Source: Vanessa cardui
Lineage: Eukaryota; Arthropoda; Insecta; Lepidoptera; Nymphalidae
Length of the DNA: 64,000 nucleotides
Reading direction: 5' to 3'
Assembly (NCBI RefSeq): GCF_905220365.1
Contig: NC_061129.1
Coordinates: 13,020,803-13,084,802, forward strand
Positions 23,943 to 36,700 of the stretch are shown here, piece by piece. The notes beneath the pieces are model-generated. The model did no database searches and had not been told where the DNA came from. It was given only the letters and a program-made list of their open reading frames with translations. Position 1 is the stretch's first letter. Each line of letters starts with the position of its first letter. Both the position numbers and the translations under genes were made by a program.

Positions 23943-24050
23943 GTATTAATATTATAAATGCGAAAGTAACAGCACCTGTTATGCTGCTTTCACAAATTTA
24001 TTACAAGGTAAACTTGAACTGAAAAGGCCTATATCCCAAGGGAGAGAAAT
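23943..24050 (+). mobile_element. CTAGT-terminal repeat, 3'-truncated
   Basis: GTATTAATATTATAAATGCG then AAAGTAACAGCACC and a decayed body with GGTAAACTTGAACTG; the CTAGT end is missing. Confidence 0.6.
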
Positions 24051-27000
24051 AGGTCTATATAATTGGCCGCGTATAAAGCATAAAAATAGAACTCAGTAAC
24101 TAATTCAGTCTTGACCTTTGCAACCCATTAATTATTTAAATTTCAATTTAACCTACAACAGCACAGAAAACAGAACCTAAGAATAAGTGTCTACATATTG
24201 TGTTATCCTGTGTCAGTGGAGTATTTGGATTGATGGCACTTTTTCAATACTTAACGGATGACGTAAAATCAAAGTAAGGGCAGCATCGTCTTTTCCGTAA
24301 TAAAGAAACATACCTATTCTCTTAACTGTGCCGACCCACACGTTTTTATTCCATTTCGATACTTCAGTAGATTCGTATATGAAATACTTTCATCCCACAC
24401 ACGCAAGTTTCCTTACTTGTTTAATTAACAATTTCAAAAGTGTTATTAGGACACAATTTATAAATAACTTCGACTTGATTCTTCCGAATAAATTACGCCA
24501 ACAGCGTACCGTGCACATTGATTAACGCAAGTATTATCGCACGCCTCAAATTAAATGCATGCAAGTAATCATCACCTCGAAAGCGCCCCGGGGCACAGCC
24601 TCGAGTGATATTTTACAAATTATCTCATCGCGAAAGAAAGTTCGCGGACAATGATTATTTGTAATGTTACGTAGCATGCTTTCGTGATAAAAAGGCAATC
24701 ACCTTAGTTATCTCACAAATTAATCAAACGAATATCGACCTTAGCACGTTGTAACAAAAATAAACGTTTGCCAACTAAGCACAATAAACGCTGTAATGAG
24801 ATAGATGAATAATTAAAACTTTCGAGTACCGTAATAGGAATCGGTTTACAAAGCCGCTATCAATCTATCAACGGTCAATGGATTTGGTATATCAAAATAA
24901 AAACATATCGACAGAAGAGAGCGCGAATTTCATTACCATTTTCATCGTTAATTATAGGTGCAGACGTGTTTGATATTTCAAGGCGAAAGCGCTCTTTTTT
25001 ATTTCAACAGTTATATGTGTGCGAGATCAATGAACTTTGAATAAACTTTTTTTTTAATTGCACATTGTCCACTTTAAATGCGTTTCATAAATTAATTCAA
25101 ACTGCTGCAGGTGTAGAAGACAGTCTATATTAGGTTAATTTGCAAGAATCAAAGCTCAATAAAAGCTTCATAATTTTTGAGTAGTTAACACTTCTTCCAT
25201 CGTAACCGGTAAGAATAAAATATTTTTTAGGTGTTAGTAAGGTTTATATTATCATAGTAGAAAGTAAATAAAAATACATGTCCATGTTAGTACTATAAAT
25301 TCGTAAAAAAAATTACATTTATAATATTAGTGAAATTAATAATCAATACAACTAAATATTTGGTCGTATGTTGAGGTTGGTCGTAGGCCATTAAAAGTAG
25401 CCTATATCTTTTCATTAACTTCAGTTCAAGTGTATAAGTGAAAGAGCGACAGACAGTAATATAATTATTATTATATTATATATTATATAATTATTTTCCC
25501 ATTTATAACATTAGTACAGTAGTAACATTTTCTATAAAACGTAGCACAACTTGTACAAATTTGCTTTAAAATGTAAAGATCAGTAAATTAACAATCTTCA
25601 ATTCAAAAAAGTCATCATCTTTGTTCTATTACATTTTATCAGAGATATTACAATTTAAGTATCTTTTACTTTCTTTTATCGTAATTTTATAAAATATTTC
25701 CGATTGTATTCAATTGTAATGGTACGGGACACGTTTAGTGGTATTAGGAATAAATGAGTATATATATATAATTTATGCGGGTTCGGGTTTTTAAACGACA
25801 TACATATATACTAGTATGAACTAGTATGTTAAACTGTAACGTATCGTTTTTAAGACACTATTAACGCCATAGTCCTTCCTACGTGTCTGATACATACCTT
25901 TCTTATAAGGACGGTTTCGGTATACGCTTCGTAAACAAAACCAATTATTCTTGAATATAATAATCGAACGCAAATGACTTGAAATAAAACAAGTGTACGA
26001 CATACAAACAGTACTGTATCGACATTAAATACAACTCTCTAACCCGTTCATTATGACAAATTGAACAATAACACACCATCGGAGCGATTGAAAGTAAATA
26101 CCAAAAGGATGGTGAAATTGTATCCATTCCGTACCAACTTTCATAACATTAATAACAAGCAATAAATGTGTTCTAATCCGATATTGTGTGAGATAACTGT
26201 TATTGCTTATTTATCGACATCGATCTGATATCTCAGTTTTGAATCGACGACTTTCTTAACACATTTTCCGTTAAGACTTCATCATAGTGCACAACGAAAT
26301 ATCACAGAAACTAAGATTGGATTTCGCCAATTATATATCTAAACAATTATTTGTACTTTAGTTAAAAAATCTCCTGATTGATTTTTGTCACGGCTACAAT
26401 TCTCAATATAAGAGAGCAAAATGAAAGTCAAAATGTATTGTAGGTTGTAGTTTCTACAGAAAACCCAAATAAATTTTATTGCCCCGCGTTCCAATGATCA
26501 CACTCGATCATCGAGATCTGCAGTCTTATAAGACGGCAGTTAGATAAAAACTATTCAGCAGTACTATAACCACTCGCTAATTGAATTAAGGTCGAAATGA
26601 TAAAGTAAGCACTAGAACAATTCCGATCGAGATGACTGAGATGAAAACAACGCGAAAGCTTATGTAGAACAAATCAAATAAATCGTTCGCCTCATCGTGA
26701 GAAAACAAAAAACGGTGTACCTTTTAATGACGTATAATCAAATCGATGTTTTTATCCAACGTGATTGATGGAGTCGGGACAGGTCGAGAGAAACCTGTTC
26801 CGCGGCGGTGGACCACCACGTGCCGCAAATTATAGCCTACAATATTATTGAAATTCGTTCCGATGACAATAAAATTAACATCCACTATCCCGACTAGCAC
26901 TACTTTAATCTACGTGAAATGGCATTTTATTGAAAATATCTTTTAAAAAGCTGAATTCAATTAAATATTATTAAGTTAGTGTTTTGTTTTGCATATCTGA

Positions 27001-27814
27001 AGGGTATGTTTGTTTGTAATAGCTTGTCACAGGATCTATCAATCAGATTTCACAGTATAATTCGTTGAGAAACATCTCTAAAAACGTCAAAAGTTAATGG
27101 AGACCATTACCGATTGCCTTTCTAAAATGAAAAACCTTTTTTTGAGCTGTATGCATTTTGTATTAATTTTGTCATTCGTCTAAATACCTATAGGTACTAT
27201 AGAAAAAAGCTGCTAACAAAATTTCATTTTAAATTAATAGACAAGTTTCAGTAAAGTTTCTTTTAAAAATCATTAATTGATCAACCGTTAAGCAAGTAAA
27301 TATATAGCACGCACTGTTATAGCATTTCACTTTCTCTAGGGCGTGAGCTTTACCAATTTGAAGGTGCTCAATTTTAAGGCATAGAGAAAAAAAATAATAA
27401 TATCAAAGATGTAACACATAGATGCAAAATATACTTTTGTCGTGTTCATTACGATGTACAAAGGCTGAGATGAAAGTGATTGAGTTCGCTTTCTTCGGAC
27501 GCATGTTACGTCCGTCCAAGTATTGACAGATGCCGGAGCTTTTAGAATGTAAGTTTCACTCGGATTTATTGGCGAAGAGCATACTTTCAACATCGCCGAA
27601 ACGCAGGTGCATTGGAACTATTATTTTTAATATTTATTTCATAATATGAACATTTATTTAACGATTTTTATGTTAATATACAATACAAGCGCACATAAAG
27701 GATTTTACTTTCAAATTACTAGTTAATTACTTTTTTCAATTAAATGAACGTAGTATAGAAATCGCACTCATATTAAAAAACTTAGATTTTTTAAAATTAA
27801 TTCAATAAATAAAA
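24051..27814. other. Mostly AT-rich stretch with a GC-rich island at 26760-26830
   Basis: The island has a 27-codon frame at 26768-26851 starting MESGQVERNLFRGGGPPRAA. It also has two palindromic motifs (ACAGGT/ACCTGT, 26779-26798; GGTGG-A-CCACC, 26807-26817). A perfect 10-bp palindrome GCCCCGGGGC lies at 24585-24594. Otherwise one CTAGT-type remnant (25362) and nothing recognised. Confidence 0.4.
25362..25467 (-). mobile_element. CTAGT-terminal repeat, minus-strand remnant
   Basis: AAAAGTAGCCTATATC, then GTGAAAGAGCGACAGACAG, mirrors the middle and (TCTG)n part of the family. The ends are not clear. Confidence 0.5.
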
Positions 27815-27869
27815 CCTGCGAGTTATTATAGTAACAGATATACAGGTGTGATCACGAATGCGCACGCGC

Positions 27870-27957
27870 ACCGGAAGCGAACAAGGGCTCGGCGCTCATC
27901 GAATTGTGACCCGCTACGGCCGCCGCCCGCTCTGCAGTTTATTGACATCGTGACACA
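27870..27957. other. GC-rich module 1
   Basis: CCGGAAGCGAACAAGGGCTC, GGCGCTCATCG and GGCCGCCGCCCGCTC lead to the core GCAGTTTATTGACATCGTG then ACAC (27934-27956). Two related modules lie at 28601 and 48943. No open frame is shared among them. Confidence 0.7.
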
Positions 27958-28600
27958 CAAACATGTACAATTGGACGCATGTTACTTCATTACTTTATAG
28001 ATACGTGAACTAAGCACCTACTGATTGATTATTTAACAAAAAAATATATACAGAACACATATGTACAGACAACACTTGCATGATAAATTTGTTAAAAAAA
28101 CAATCTTATACATAATATTAAGCAGAATAAACTAACACTCCTATTAAATAAACAAAATATAAATGTTTGGATTTACAACGGAAACGTCGAATTACAAGTC
28201 AGGTAATTGACCGTTTGACAGATCACGCTTGAACGCACACATTCAATATTAATTTAGTATCGCAAATTGACATTGAGATAATTATATTTGTACATTTTAT
28301 ACACTCTTTGTATTAGACAAACCTTTCACTGTGGGTATATGCGTATAATAAAAATTTAAGAGTCAGTCCGAGCGTATGTATATATTTGTGGTGGTTATCA
28401 GGACAAAGATGTATGTACATAGATAAAAATTAGTCTTGTATTGTCCATGGAAATAAATCACTCCCAAGAATCTCTTTCTTGTTTCTCCAACTCTTCATTT
28501 ATCAAGCCTAGAAGTTATGAGTATATTTATTGAAATAAAAGTCGTAGTATACGAATTTCTCACACATTTTTTTTGTTATAACAGTCTATTCGACAACGTA

Positions 28601-28684
28601 TGACGAGCGACGGAAGCTAGGGCTTGGTGCTCACTCGCTGCGCCCGCGCCGCCGGCCATTGCGGTTTATTGACATTGTGACATA
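28601..28684. other. GC-rich module 2
   Basis: CGGAAGCTAGGGCTTGGTG, CTCACTCGCTGCGCC and GCGCCGCCGGCC lead to the core GCGGTTTATTGACATTGTG then ACAT (28661-28683). It is colinear with module 1 over its whole length, about 730 bp away. Weak similarity continues upstream (GTTATAACAG). Confidence 0.7.
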
Positions 28685-30142
28685 CATTATTTTTATGTCC
28701 GAGAATATGTGTGTCAATGCTACGAGTGAACTTTTTAATACTTCTCATATATTTATGAATCATATTAATTTATTTATTTGCAATAACCGTTTATAATTCA
28801 TGTTAATTTTTAAAATTTGTTTTTAAATACATTTTTCGATTCGCAATTAATTTATTACGTAATCTTTTCCTACTTTTTATACTTGTACTATGTTATACTT
28901 AATAAAATTGTATATATTTTTTGAATCACACGTTGAAATTATATCATATTAATTAAAGTTGATTTCAACGAATGCGCTTGAAACGCGATGCGCTTGTCAC
29001 AAATAGTTTCACTATAATGAATGGCATTCCTATCGCTCCAAGATAATGATCCACCAAACTGTTCCTCTTATCAACCTGCCATATTCTCAAGAACATTAAT
29101 TTAAAAATAAAAAAAAATATATCTCTTTATATTTACACACAGTTCAGGGATTCGTAATAATATTACTAATCTTTTTTGTTGCTCATCTTCTTGTTTACGC
29201 TAAACTGTATAATATTTATATAGTTCATTTTTATTTTAGCATATATATAGTTTGATTGGTTTCAAACTAAAAACATTTTTCACACGATTCATAAAGCAAT
29301 GTCAAAAGTTTTTAACAAAAGTCATAAAGAAGAATTCGCCTGTCCCCATAACCCAGATCATCTCACCACTGGATTCCGCGAGTGAGAGTTCATAGTGTTT
29401 ACCATAAAAATGGCGAGACATTTCTTATCGTAATAAGACGAGGTAAATGGGGGATCGCCAAAAATGTATAGTTTCATTAAAAATAAGTTAACTTAAGTAA
29501 AATGAAAGATACATCTAACAAGATGAGAGCAACGATGAAATAATTCCGAGGGTTCCGTATAATTTGATAAAAACACACATGTAGCATTATCTAATATTTT
29601 TGTTGTCTGTCAATAATGAGTATTTTCAATAACGTATGATCTGTCATTTCGTGTGTGTTTGTATATCGATATTGTACAGAACTCTATATGCGATTCATAC
29701 TCGTTCGTCACTAAAGACGCATAAAACTGACAATATCTTTTAAGCAAATATTATTCACCTTACACTGAAGTGGAAAAAGCGAAATACTTCTTCATTGCAA
29801 CAATAATTCCCTACTTTTTTAATCGTACTCGAAACGCAGACGCATTTAAGTGGCACTTACGAGAAATGCACTTATGTGAAAGCGAAACCGGCACGATCGT
29901 TTACGTTTAAAAAATACTGAACCCTAAACGAAAAACCTGTATATTGAAGTAAGTTCGAGTAGGAGACAAGCGCTTGCAGGTGTCTGGTGCGTAAGTTGCA
30001 CATTTGGACACTCGGTCACTGGGTTGCAGGCAACTCACAAGTGACAGACGATAGCGAGCCAGTGCAAAAGTAATTATGACACCAGTAATAAAGCATCGAA
30101 TTAATATTATATAAATTTTTTTTTTTTCGTACACAGGGATGA

Positions 30143-30428
30143 GCGAAATAACCGATTAACCGATGATCGCGGGTTCAAACCCAGGCAAACGCCACCGAAT
30201 ATTCATGTGCTTAATTTGTGTTTATAATTAATTTCGTGCTCGGCGGTGAAGGAAAACATCGTGAGGAAACCTGCATGTATGTCATTTCATGAAAGTCTGC
30301 CACATGTGTATTCCACCAACCCGCAATTGGAACAGCGTGGTGGGAAGGAATATGTCTCGAACCATCTCCTCCAGGAGGCATTAACCCAGCAGTGGGAAAT
30401 TTACAGGCTTTTGTTGTTATTGTTTTAA
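30143..30428 (+). mobile_element. tRNA-derived SINE with shortened head, 10-bp target duplication
   Basis: Same family as the copy at 31609. The tRNA-like head lacks about 20 bases in the box A region, but box B (GCGGGTTCAAACCC) and the whole body are present, with GAAGGAAAACATCGTGAGG and GGAACAGCGTGGTGG. It ends in TTTGTTGTTATTG. The 10 bases ACAGGGATGA occur at 30133-30142 and 30429-30438. Two open frames of 60 and 114 codons in it are by-products of the SINE. Confidence 0.88.
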
Positions 30429-31608
30429 ACAGGGATGAAAGTCGATACGATAATAATAATAATTTAAAGTTGTACTTGAATAGTTGTCCAATGCCTTTCT
30501 TTGCGCCACTTAATAAATAACACCTTTCCTTATTTGGATTTTCGAAAACGAGCATATAAAATCCTAAATATGGAGCAGCCTCAGAAACAAATTACAGTGC
30601 AGCGTTTCAGTGATAATAATTACAATTTTCGATATTCGAGTTAGTCTCAGCGCTCCGCTCCCACCGCTACGGACCTCTAATTTAATAAAAAAAACGCTCA
30701 TCAGAAATTCTCACGGTTTAATTTATAACGACTAGGTGTAATCTAATTTGACACAGGCAGTTTCGGACGATTTTAAAGGATTTTTTCCTATAATCAAATA
30801 TTTGTAATGATTGCAAGAAACATACGTTTTTGTTATAATTAAATGGTTTTAAGTTTTATGTTCGTGACGAAAACGTCAGCAGTTCCAACTTCCTAAGCCT
30901 TAAATTATAAATAAGTCTGTCTCAAAAAAAAATTATGAAATAAAATGTGTATTAGAAAAAGTACGAATCATTTTATATAACAACCAGTAATCCTTTCCGG
31001 CTTTGTACGAGAAAAAATTAAGGTTAGCCTCGTGACGACGTCTTAACCAAAGTTATCAAAAAAGTGGTGAAAACCTCATTCAAACGAAAGTAATCAAGTC
31101 TAGAAGAAGTTAGCGACCGAAGAGGCAGATGCTAAAAGCAAGTTTTGTACTATTTGTCAAAATATGGTAATAGGTTAGAAGCTATACAAAAAACACATGA
31201 GCATACTAACATAGAAAGACTTATTAATTCATAGTCCTATCTATTTACTTTACCGAAGTCAGCTTAGTAACCACAACCTTAAACGTTTAAAGCACTGTAA
31301 TAAAATCTACATTCATATATTTTTTCTACAATATTTTAACTAACTTTACTTTTCATACGCAAATATATTCCAAAACCAAATAGTTAAAAGAATACATTTC
31401 ATATTGCAAGTGAACTTTAAATATAGATTAAAATACAAAATATCTTCCACGAAAAAGAATATCACATTGTTTGAAGAAAAAATGTACAACAAAAGGTCGG
31501 CTACATGATTTGAATTTTTGTCGCAATGCAAATTTTTCTCGTAATATCAAACCAGTTTATCACGACCCTCGCCTAGACTTACATTCGCAGAACGTATACA
31601 TTAGTACG

Positions 31609-31910
31609 TGCCGAGATGGCTCAGTGGTTAGAACACTTGTATCTTAACCGATGATTTCGGGTTCGAACCCAGGCAAGCACCACTATATATATGTGCTTAA
31701 TTTGTGTTTGTAATTCATCTCGTGCTCGGCGTTGAAGGAAAACATTGTGAGGAAACCTGCATGTGTCTAATTTCATTGAAATTCTGCCACATGTGCATTC
31801 CACCAACCCGCATTGGAACAGCGTGGTGGAATATATTCCAAGCCCTATCCTTAATGGGAGAGGAGGCCATTAGCCCAGCAGTTGGAAATTTACAGGCTGT
31901 TACTTTACTT
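31609..31910 (+). mobile_element. tRNA-derived SINE, full-length, with 14-bp target duplication
   Basis: This is the best copy of the main SINE family. It starts CCGAGATGGCTCAGTGG (box A region), has box B at GGGTTCGAACCC, then a body with GCTCGGCGTTGAAGG and GGAACAGCGTGGTGG, and ends in TTTACAGGCTGTTAC. The 14-base sequence TATACATTAGTACG flanks it exactly, at 31595-31608 and 31911-31924, so both ends are known and the insertion is young. It resembles the tRNA-derived SINEs of butterflies such as Metulj, though I cannot confirm the family name. The reading frames of about 60-115 codons inside it, on both strands, are not genes. Confidence 0.9.
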
Positions 31911-32048
31911 TATACATTAGTACGCAATCACAGAGTTTGTAACAAGTCGGAAATAGCGATGCTTACAAACACGTTGCAGGTTGGCACGGTGGCAAATGGA
32001 AGTTCGAAGTTCGCAATTAAATTGAAATTTAATACACTTGATCCTCAA

Positions 32049-32130
32049 TAGCTTAAAGGCATACCGGGTCGCCTAGCGAAGTGAAAGTCGCAGATTCGAT
32101 CCTGACCCCTGGGACTATTCCATCTAGCGT
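32049..32130 (+). mobile_element. Possible tRNA-like SINE head, third type
   Basis: GGTCGCCTAGCGAAGTG followed by a box B-like AGATTCGATCCTGACCCC and CTGGGACTATTCC suggests an old tRNA-derived head. No body of a known family follows. Confidence 0.4.
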
Positions 32131-33657
32131 TTCGAATTAAATAAACATTACGTATAATAATATCATGGTAAACGAAAACTAAACTTCATAACGTATTCTT
32201 ATAAAAATAAAAACGTCAATCTTAAATACTAACTGATGAATCATCTGTATGTGTTAGAATAACTAAAAAATACCGATATAATCACTAAGGATGTAAAGTA
32301 CTGGTTCTTCAAGCGACGTTATTTTAATTTAATTAACGAACAATTTTTATTTTTGCAACTAATGTTATACCATAAAATAACCTATATATAAATACAAAAT
32401 AACTGTATGAATCGAAAGATAATCTCTTTCGATGGTAAATTGATAATATTACGTACCATATTAGTTTTCCTTGACAATATTAATGAAATCCATGACTCTT
32501 AATGACTTAGCATTTATTTCATCAAATAATTGCATATCAAAGTAGGCGTTGCCTTTTCCTTCCTGGGCGTATATGACTCTTAGGTTTTGCTTAGGCATCA
32601 GACGTTCAGACCTATAATTATTGAAAGTTAATAATACCCTCATAGCGTTGTCAGCTTCGATTCAAGATGTTGTTTATATAAATATACCGACGTTCACAAG
32701 AATTAATACGTATCGTGAGATTTGAGAATAACAACAAAACTAGACCACACTTATGTGTCATGATAGATTTTTAATTTGGTCGAATAAATCACATTTTATC
32801 AATATTGGAATTATGAATTAGAGAGAAATACCTGAATCTGAATACAAAAATCAATTCACATAGTTCAAGGGCGGGGAATAAAAAAGCATATTTATCTTAA
32901 ATTCACGAAAAGTCAAATAAACTTCCGTATTTATAGTACCAGTAAACAGAACATGCTGTATATTGTCTATAGAGTGGTATAATAACCACCCATTGGTATG
33001 GAAGTCGAAATAGCCACGACTGTGTATGAGTTATGTGCCTCTGACGCTTAGCAAATACGTACGTACATAGTTCTCAGTACATCATCGAAAGAAAATATGA
33101 TAAAATTAAGTTTTGCTGAATCTGTAGATACGGTTAAATAATTAATGAGGTAGTCGTTAATAACTTAAGTAATCGGATTTATCGTTCCACAAACCACAGT
33201 TTTATGAAAATTACGGCATCCTCCTTATACTTTCTACGGATATTCGTTTGATATTTGAGAGATTCGATTTTCAGATAATCTCGATACAAAATTAGATCAA
33301 TTTTATAATTTATTTTTATCGCGTGTACGGTCTACCATTAAAACTACTGTTATGAACTAAATTACACTAATTTTCGGACATAATAATATTATATAGGTTT
33401 GAGTAGGTATTATGATTATTAAAAAGCAGATTATTTCAATAAAATATTGATTCTTATATATTCATGCCGTAATAAATATATCGTCATTTCATTCATTATA
33501 AAAGTATAAAAAACAAACATATTGTACTTGATAACATAATCTCTATAGCTGAAGAAACTCATCAACATTAAGAATTTAATTTAAAAGACAGGATATTTGT
33601 CTAATTGTCCAATAACATGGATATATACAAAAAGGCCGGTAAATTAATTACATCAGC

Positions 33658-33704
33658 TGCGACACATCTTGCGGACATTCCGTACCGGCAGATGCGTGTC
33701 GCAA
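33658..33704. other. Imperfect GC-rich inverted repeat
   Basis: GCGACACATCT pairs with AGATGCGTGTCGC (a two-base bulge) around TGCGGACATTCCGTACCGGC. It lies in a GC-richer patch (about 33650-33835) that matches no repeat family of the window. Confidence 0.65.
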
Positions 33705-36700
33705 AAACGGTAATCACCGTACACGCGTGGTATGATGGAAGGTATTATGTCCTGTTACAAAACAAACGCCGATACTGAAATAACGAGCTAGCATCGCATT
33801 CCTGCACTGGCGGTAATAGCTAACACCGGTTGAACTTATTGTAAATGACAATTGTATTATCGCGTGTCTTATATTTATTGCTAATTGATTTATGCTTAAG
33901 CGTCAGATAAGTATTATGATTTTATGTATAATTTGTATATAACTTCCTTAGTAGCCTTTACTTTTTTTCTTTGTCAATCTTGTCCTATCTAGTAATCTGA
34001 ATGAGAACTCTTTTCTCGTATCATACGGAGTTGGAATTTCACATGTTGGTGCTGTTCCGATGAAAAAGAGTTTTTATGGTAAATATGACCAAAATTTGGC
34101 ATGAAAATTCAGAAGAAAGATCTCTTTACTAGGTACCTAAACCATATTTTTCATACGTAACTTTACAAATATTATGATATGTTTATATTATGATATTTAA
34201 CTATTAATTGACTATAATTTATAAGCCTTATATACCGAATTTATAGTAAAAACTTTTTATCGATTAACAATCTTAATTATTTCAATCGTAAGATTAATTT
34301 AATTGTTACGTAAAACATCGTCGCGGCAACATATTATAAGTAGTTTGATAAGACAAGTTATCAAAACATCGTAAAACATCAAAACTAAATTATATATTTA
34401 AACTATAAATAATATAAATTTTATTAAAGATACTGAAACTAAACAACACGTAACAAAGGAGTTAAATGACTAAACGACATATGGATTTGCCTAATAGTTA
34501 GTAAAGATAAATTTAATCATCAAGAATCATCAAACGGTGGTAATGTTAATGTTTCCCACGTTTCGCAAATTAACGATAAACTCGAAGCAGACAAAGGAGC
34601 GAAAACAGATGCCGTTGTCGATAAAGAGGCGACACTATCGGCGACGACAGAGAGACGATAGAAAGCGCATTCTGCCTTTGGTGTCACCGATGCATACAAA
34701 ACAAAGATTGGAAAAAGTAGCGATCGATACATTCGAAACTAACGAAGGAAACGAGGAGATAATTAAGAACAATATTTTATCACGGAATAGAAAAACTAAT
34801 TCCAATTAGGTACGTTTTAAGTTTAAAAGCATGTAAATCTTTTAATATAACCGTGAAGGCGTAATGTAATCAACCAGAAAAACTCGCGATGTTTGCCTAT
34901 TAGGATGTAAATAAAAAAACAGATCGGACGTTTGAAATTATCATAAGCTACTAACCGATCGGCAACGGATTTTAACGGTCGCCGCGACCAACCTGTTTTT
35001 GATCAATCAAAGATGAATCGCAATAACAATAAACCGGTTACTTTATAACATTTCAAATTCGATAACAACGAAATGAAATTAAACAGGTCAACATTTTCAA
35101 ACAGCTGAATATATTTCGATGACATTTAATTTCCGTTTACAGTCATTAAAAAGAAACGCAAAAAAACATATTAAAACTATTTTCTAACTTTTCTTCAATT
35201 ACCGTTTGGAAAATAGAAATGCATACGGCAATGGTCCAATGAAACAAGTCGTAAAATATCACAATTTATGTTCACGATTAGACTTTACTAACTAGACTAC
35301 TGTAGCGGATCGGTTTTTTTTATCATCAAAGAACTAATTTGCTAAGAGCACGTGTAGAACATTCTTGTCATTCATTGATTTTAATTAACACGTACTCGTA
35401 TGTAGCATATAAAAAAAAGTTACGAACATTTTTTTTTTTAAATTTTATATCACCCGGTCAAACAAGTTTTTTTAATTATCTACTTCACCGGCCTTATAAA
35501 TTAATGAATGAAATCTGGATAAGATTTTAAAAGCCCATACCTAACTGTTAACTTCATAAATCTGTTGAAATGATCTTAACTAGAACTTCCAAATGGTAAA
35601 TCAAACGAGATTTCAATTTAAGCGTGATTACTGAGATATATCCGAAACTCCAAATTTTATATTCCATAAATCCACAGCTCTGTAAACACTACATTTCCAC
35701 TAGTTAAGATACAAAAAAACAGACAAACAGTGTATCTCCCACTAGTGTTAATTGAATCGTAGTAAGAAGAAATTATGAAGTATTATGAACTGTTCTTATG
35801 TATCAGCTTGTCACTAGACATTCTTCCGTGTAAATACGATGAATGGAGGAAATATCGCGGTCGATTGGTCACACGATCCTAGATACGGAGCAATTGTCAC
35901 GTGGTCTCTGCCGCAAAGCAAACCACGGAAGAGATTATTCCTCTTTCATCACGGTCTTGTTCATGTAACGACTTCCACGTTTAATGATCTATACGCGAAC
36001 AATATATTTAAAGACTAGGTATGATACTTCACGATCACCAATAGCCATATATAGCCAACAATATTTTCAGCGACTGTTCTTAAAATGGCTATTTGTTCAA
36101 TTTCAGTTTCACATTTTTATGTGATGTATTGTTTATTTATTTCAGGGATTTCTTAGATTAGGTTAGTTACCAATAGAATAGCTACTAATGGATATTGTAA
36201 ATGTTTAGGCATTTGTACAAAAATTTATAAAACCAAACAAGCATTAATGACCGAATCCTATGTAACTAATAAAAATATTTAGTTGTTTAAAAACTACAAG
36301 CATTGGTTGTTAAGGCATTGTTTACTACCTCCTATTTTCCCCTTCAGCTAAGTGCGAACATTCTATTACGGCTATACAATTCGAAATAGCCCAAGGGGTC
36401 AGGTTCAAACCAAAGGCTTTCACAATGCTATGCGGTCATCCTGCCGTTCGGCTATTGAAGCTTGATAATAGACTTAAACCTTAACTTTTTTTATTGTAAA
36501 ATAATTTCAGGTCCGATATTTTCCCATTATTCACAACAAAGTTTAATCTGCTTATGTTTTTTTTTTCCAGAAACCAGTAAAATAACAGAATATAGTCAGG
36601 GTGCGTCTGCAACCGTTAGATAAGTGTTCAGATGCGTGGCCCCGATCCGGTGCGTAACTGTGTCGATGCTATTCGAAGGTCTCCATTTGTGTGAAATGGG

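Noticed and set aside
30211..30555. 114-codon minus frame, and the 115-codon plus frame at 31704-32051
   Set aside because: Both lie mainly within SINE copies with clear target duplications.
34466..34810. Overlapping open frames (90 codons plus, 70 codons minus and a third hydrophilic frame)
   Set aside because: All compete over the same bases, none has a homologue I know, and splice sites are weak. Left as an unassigned patch.
36572..36621. Possible plus-strand terminal exon after a strong T-run and CCAG
   Set aside because: Only 16 codons before a stop, no homology, and no polyadenylation signal close by.
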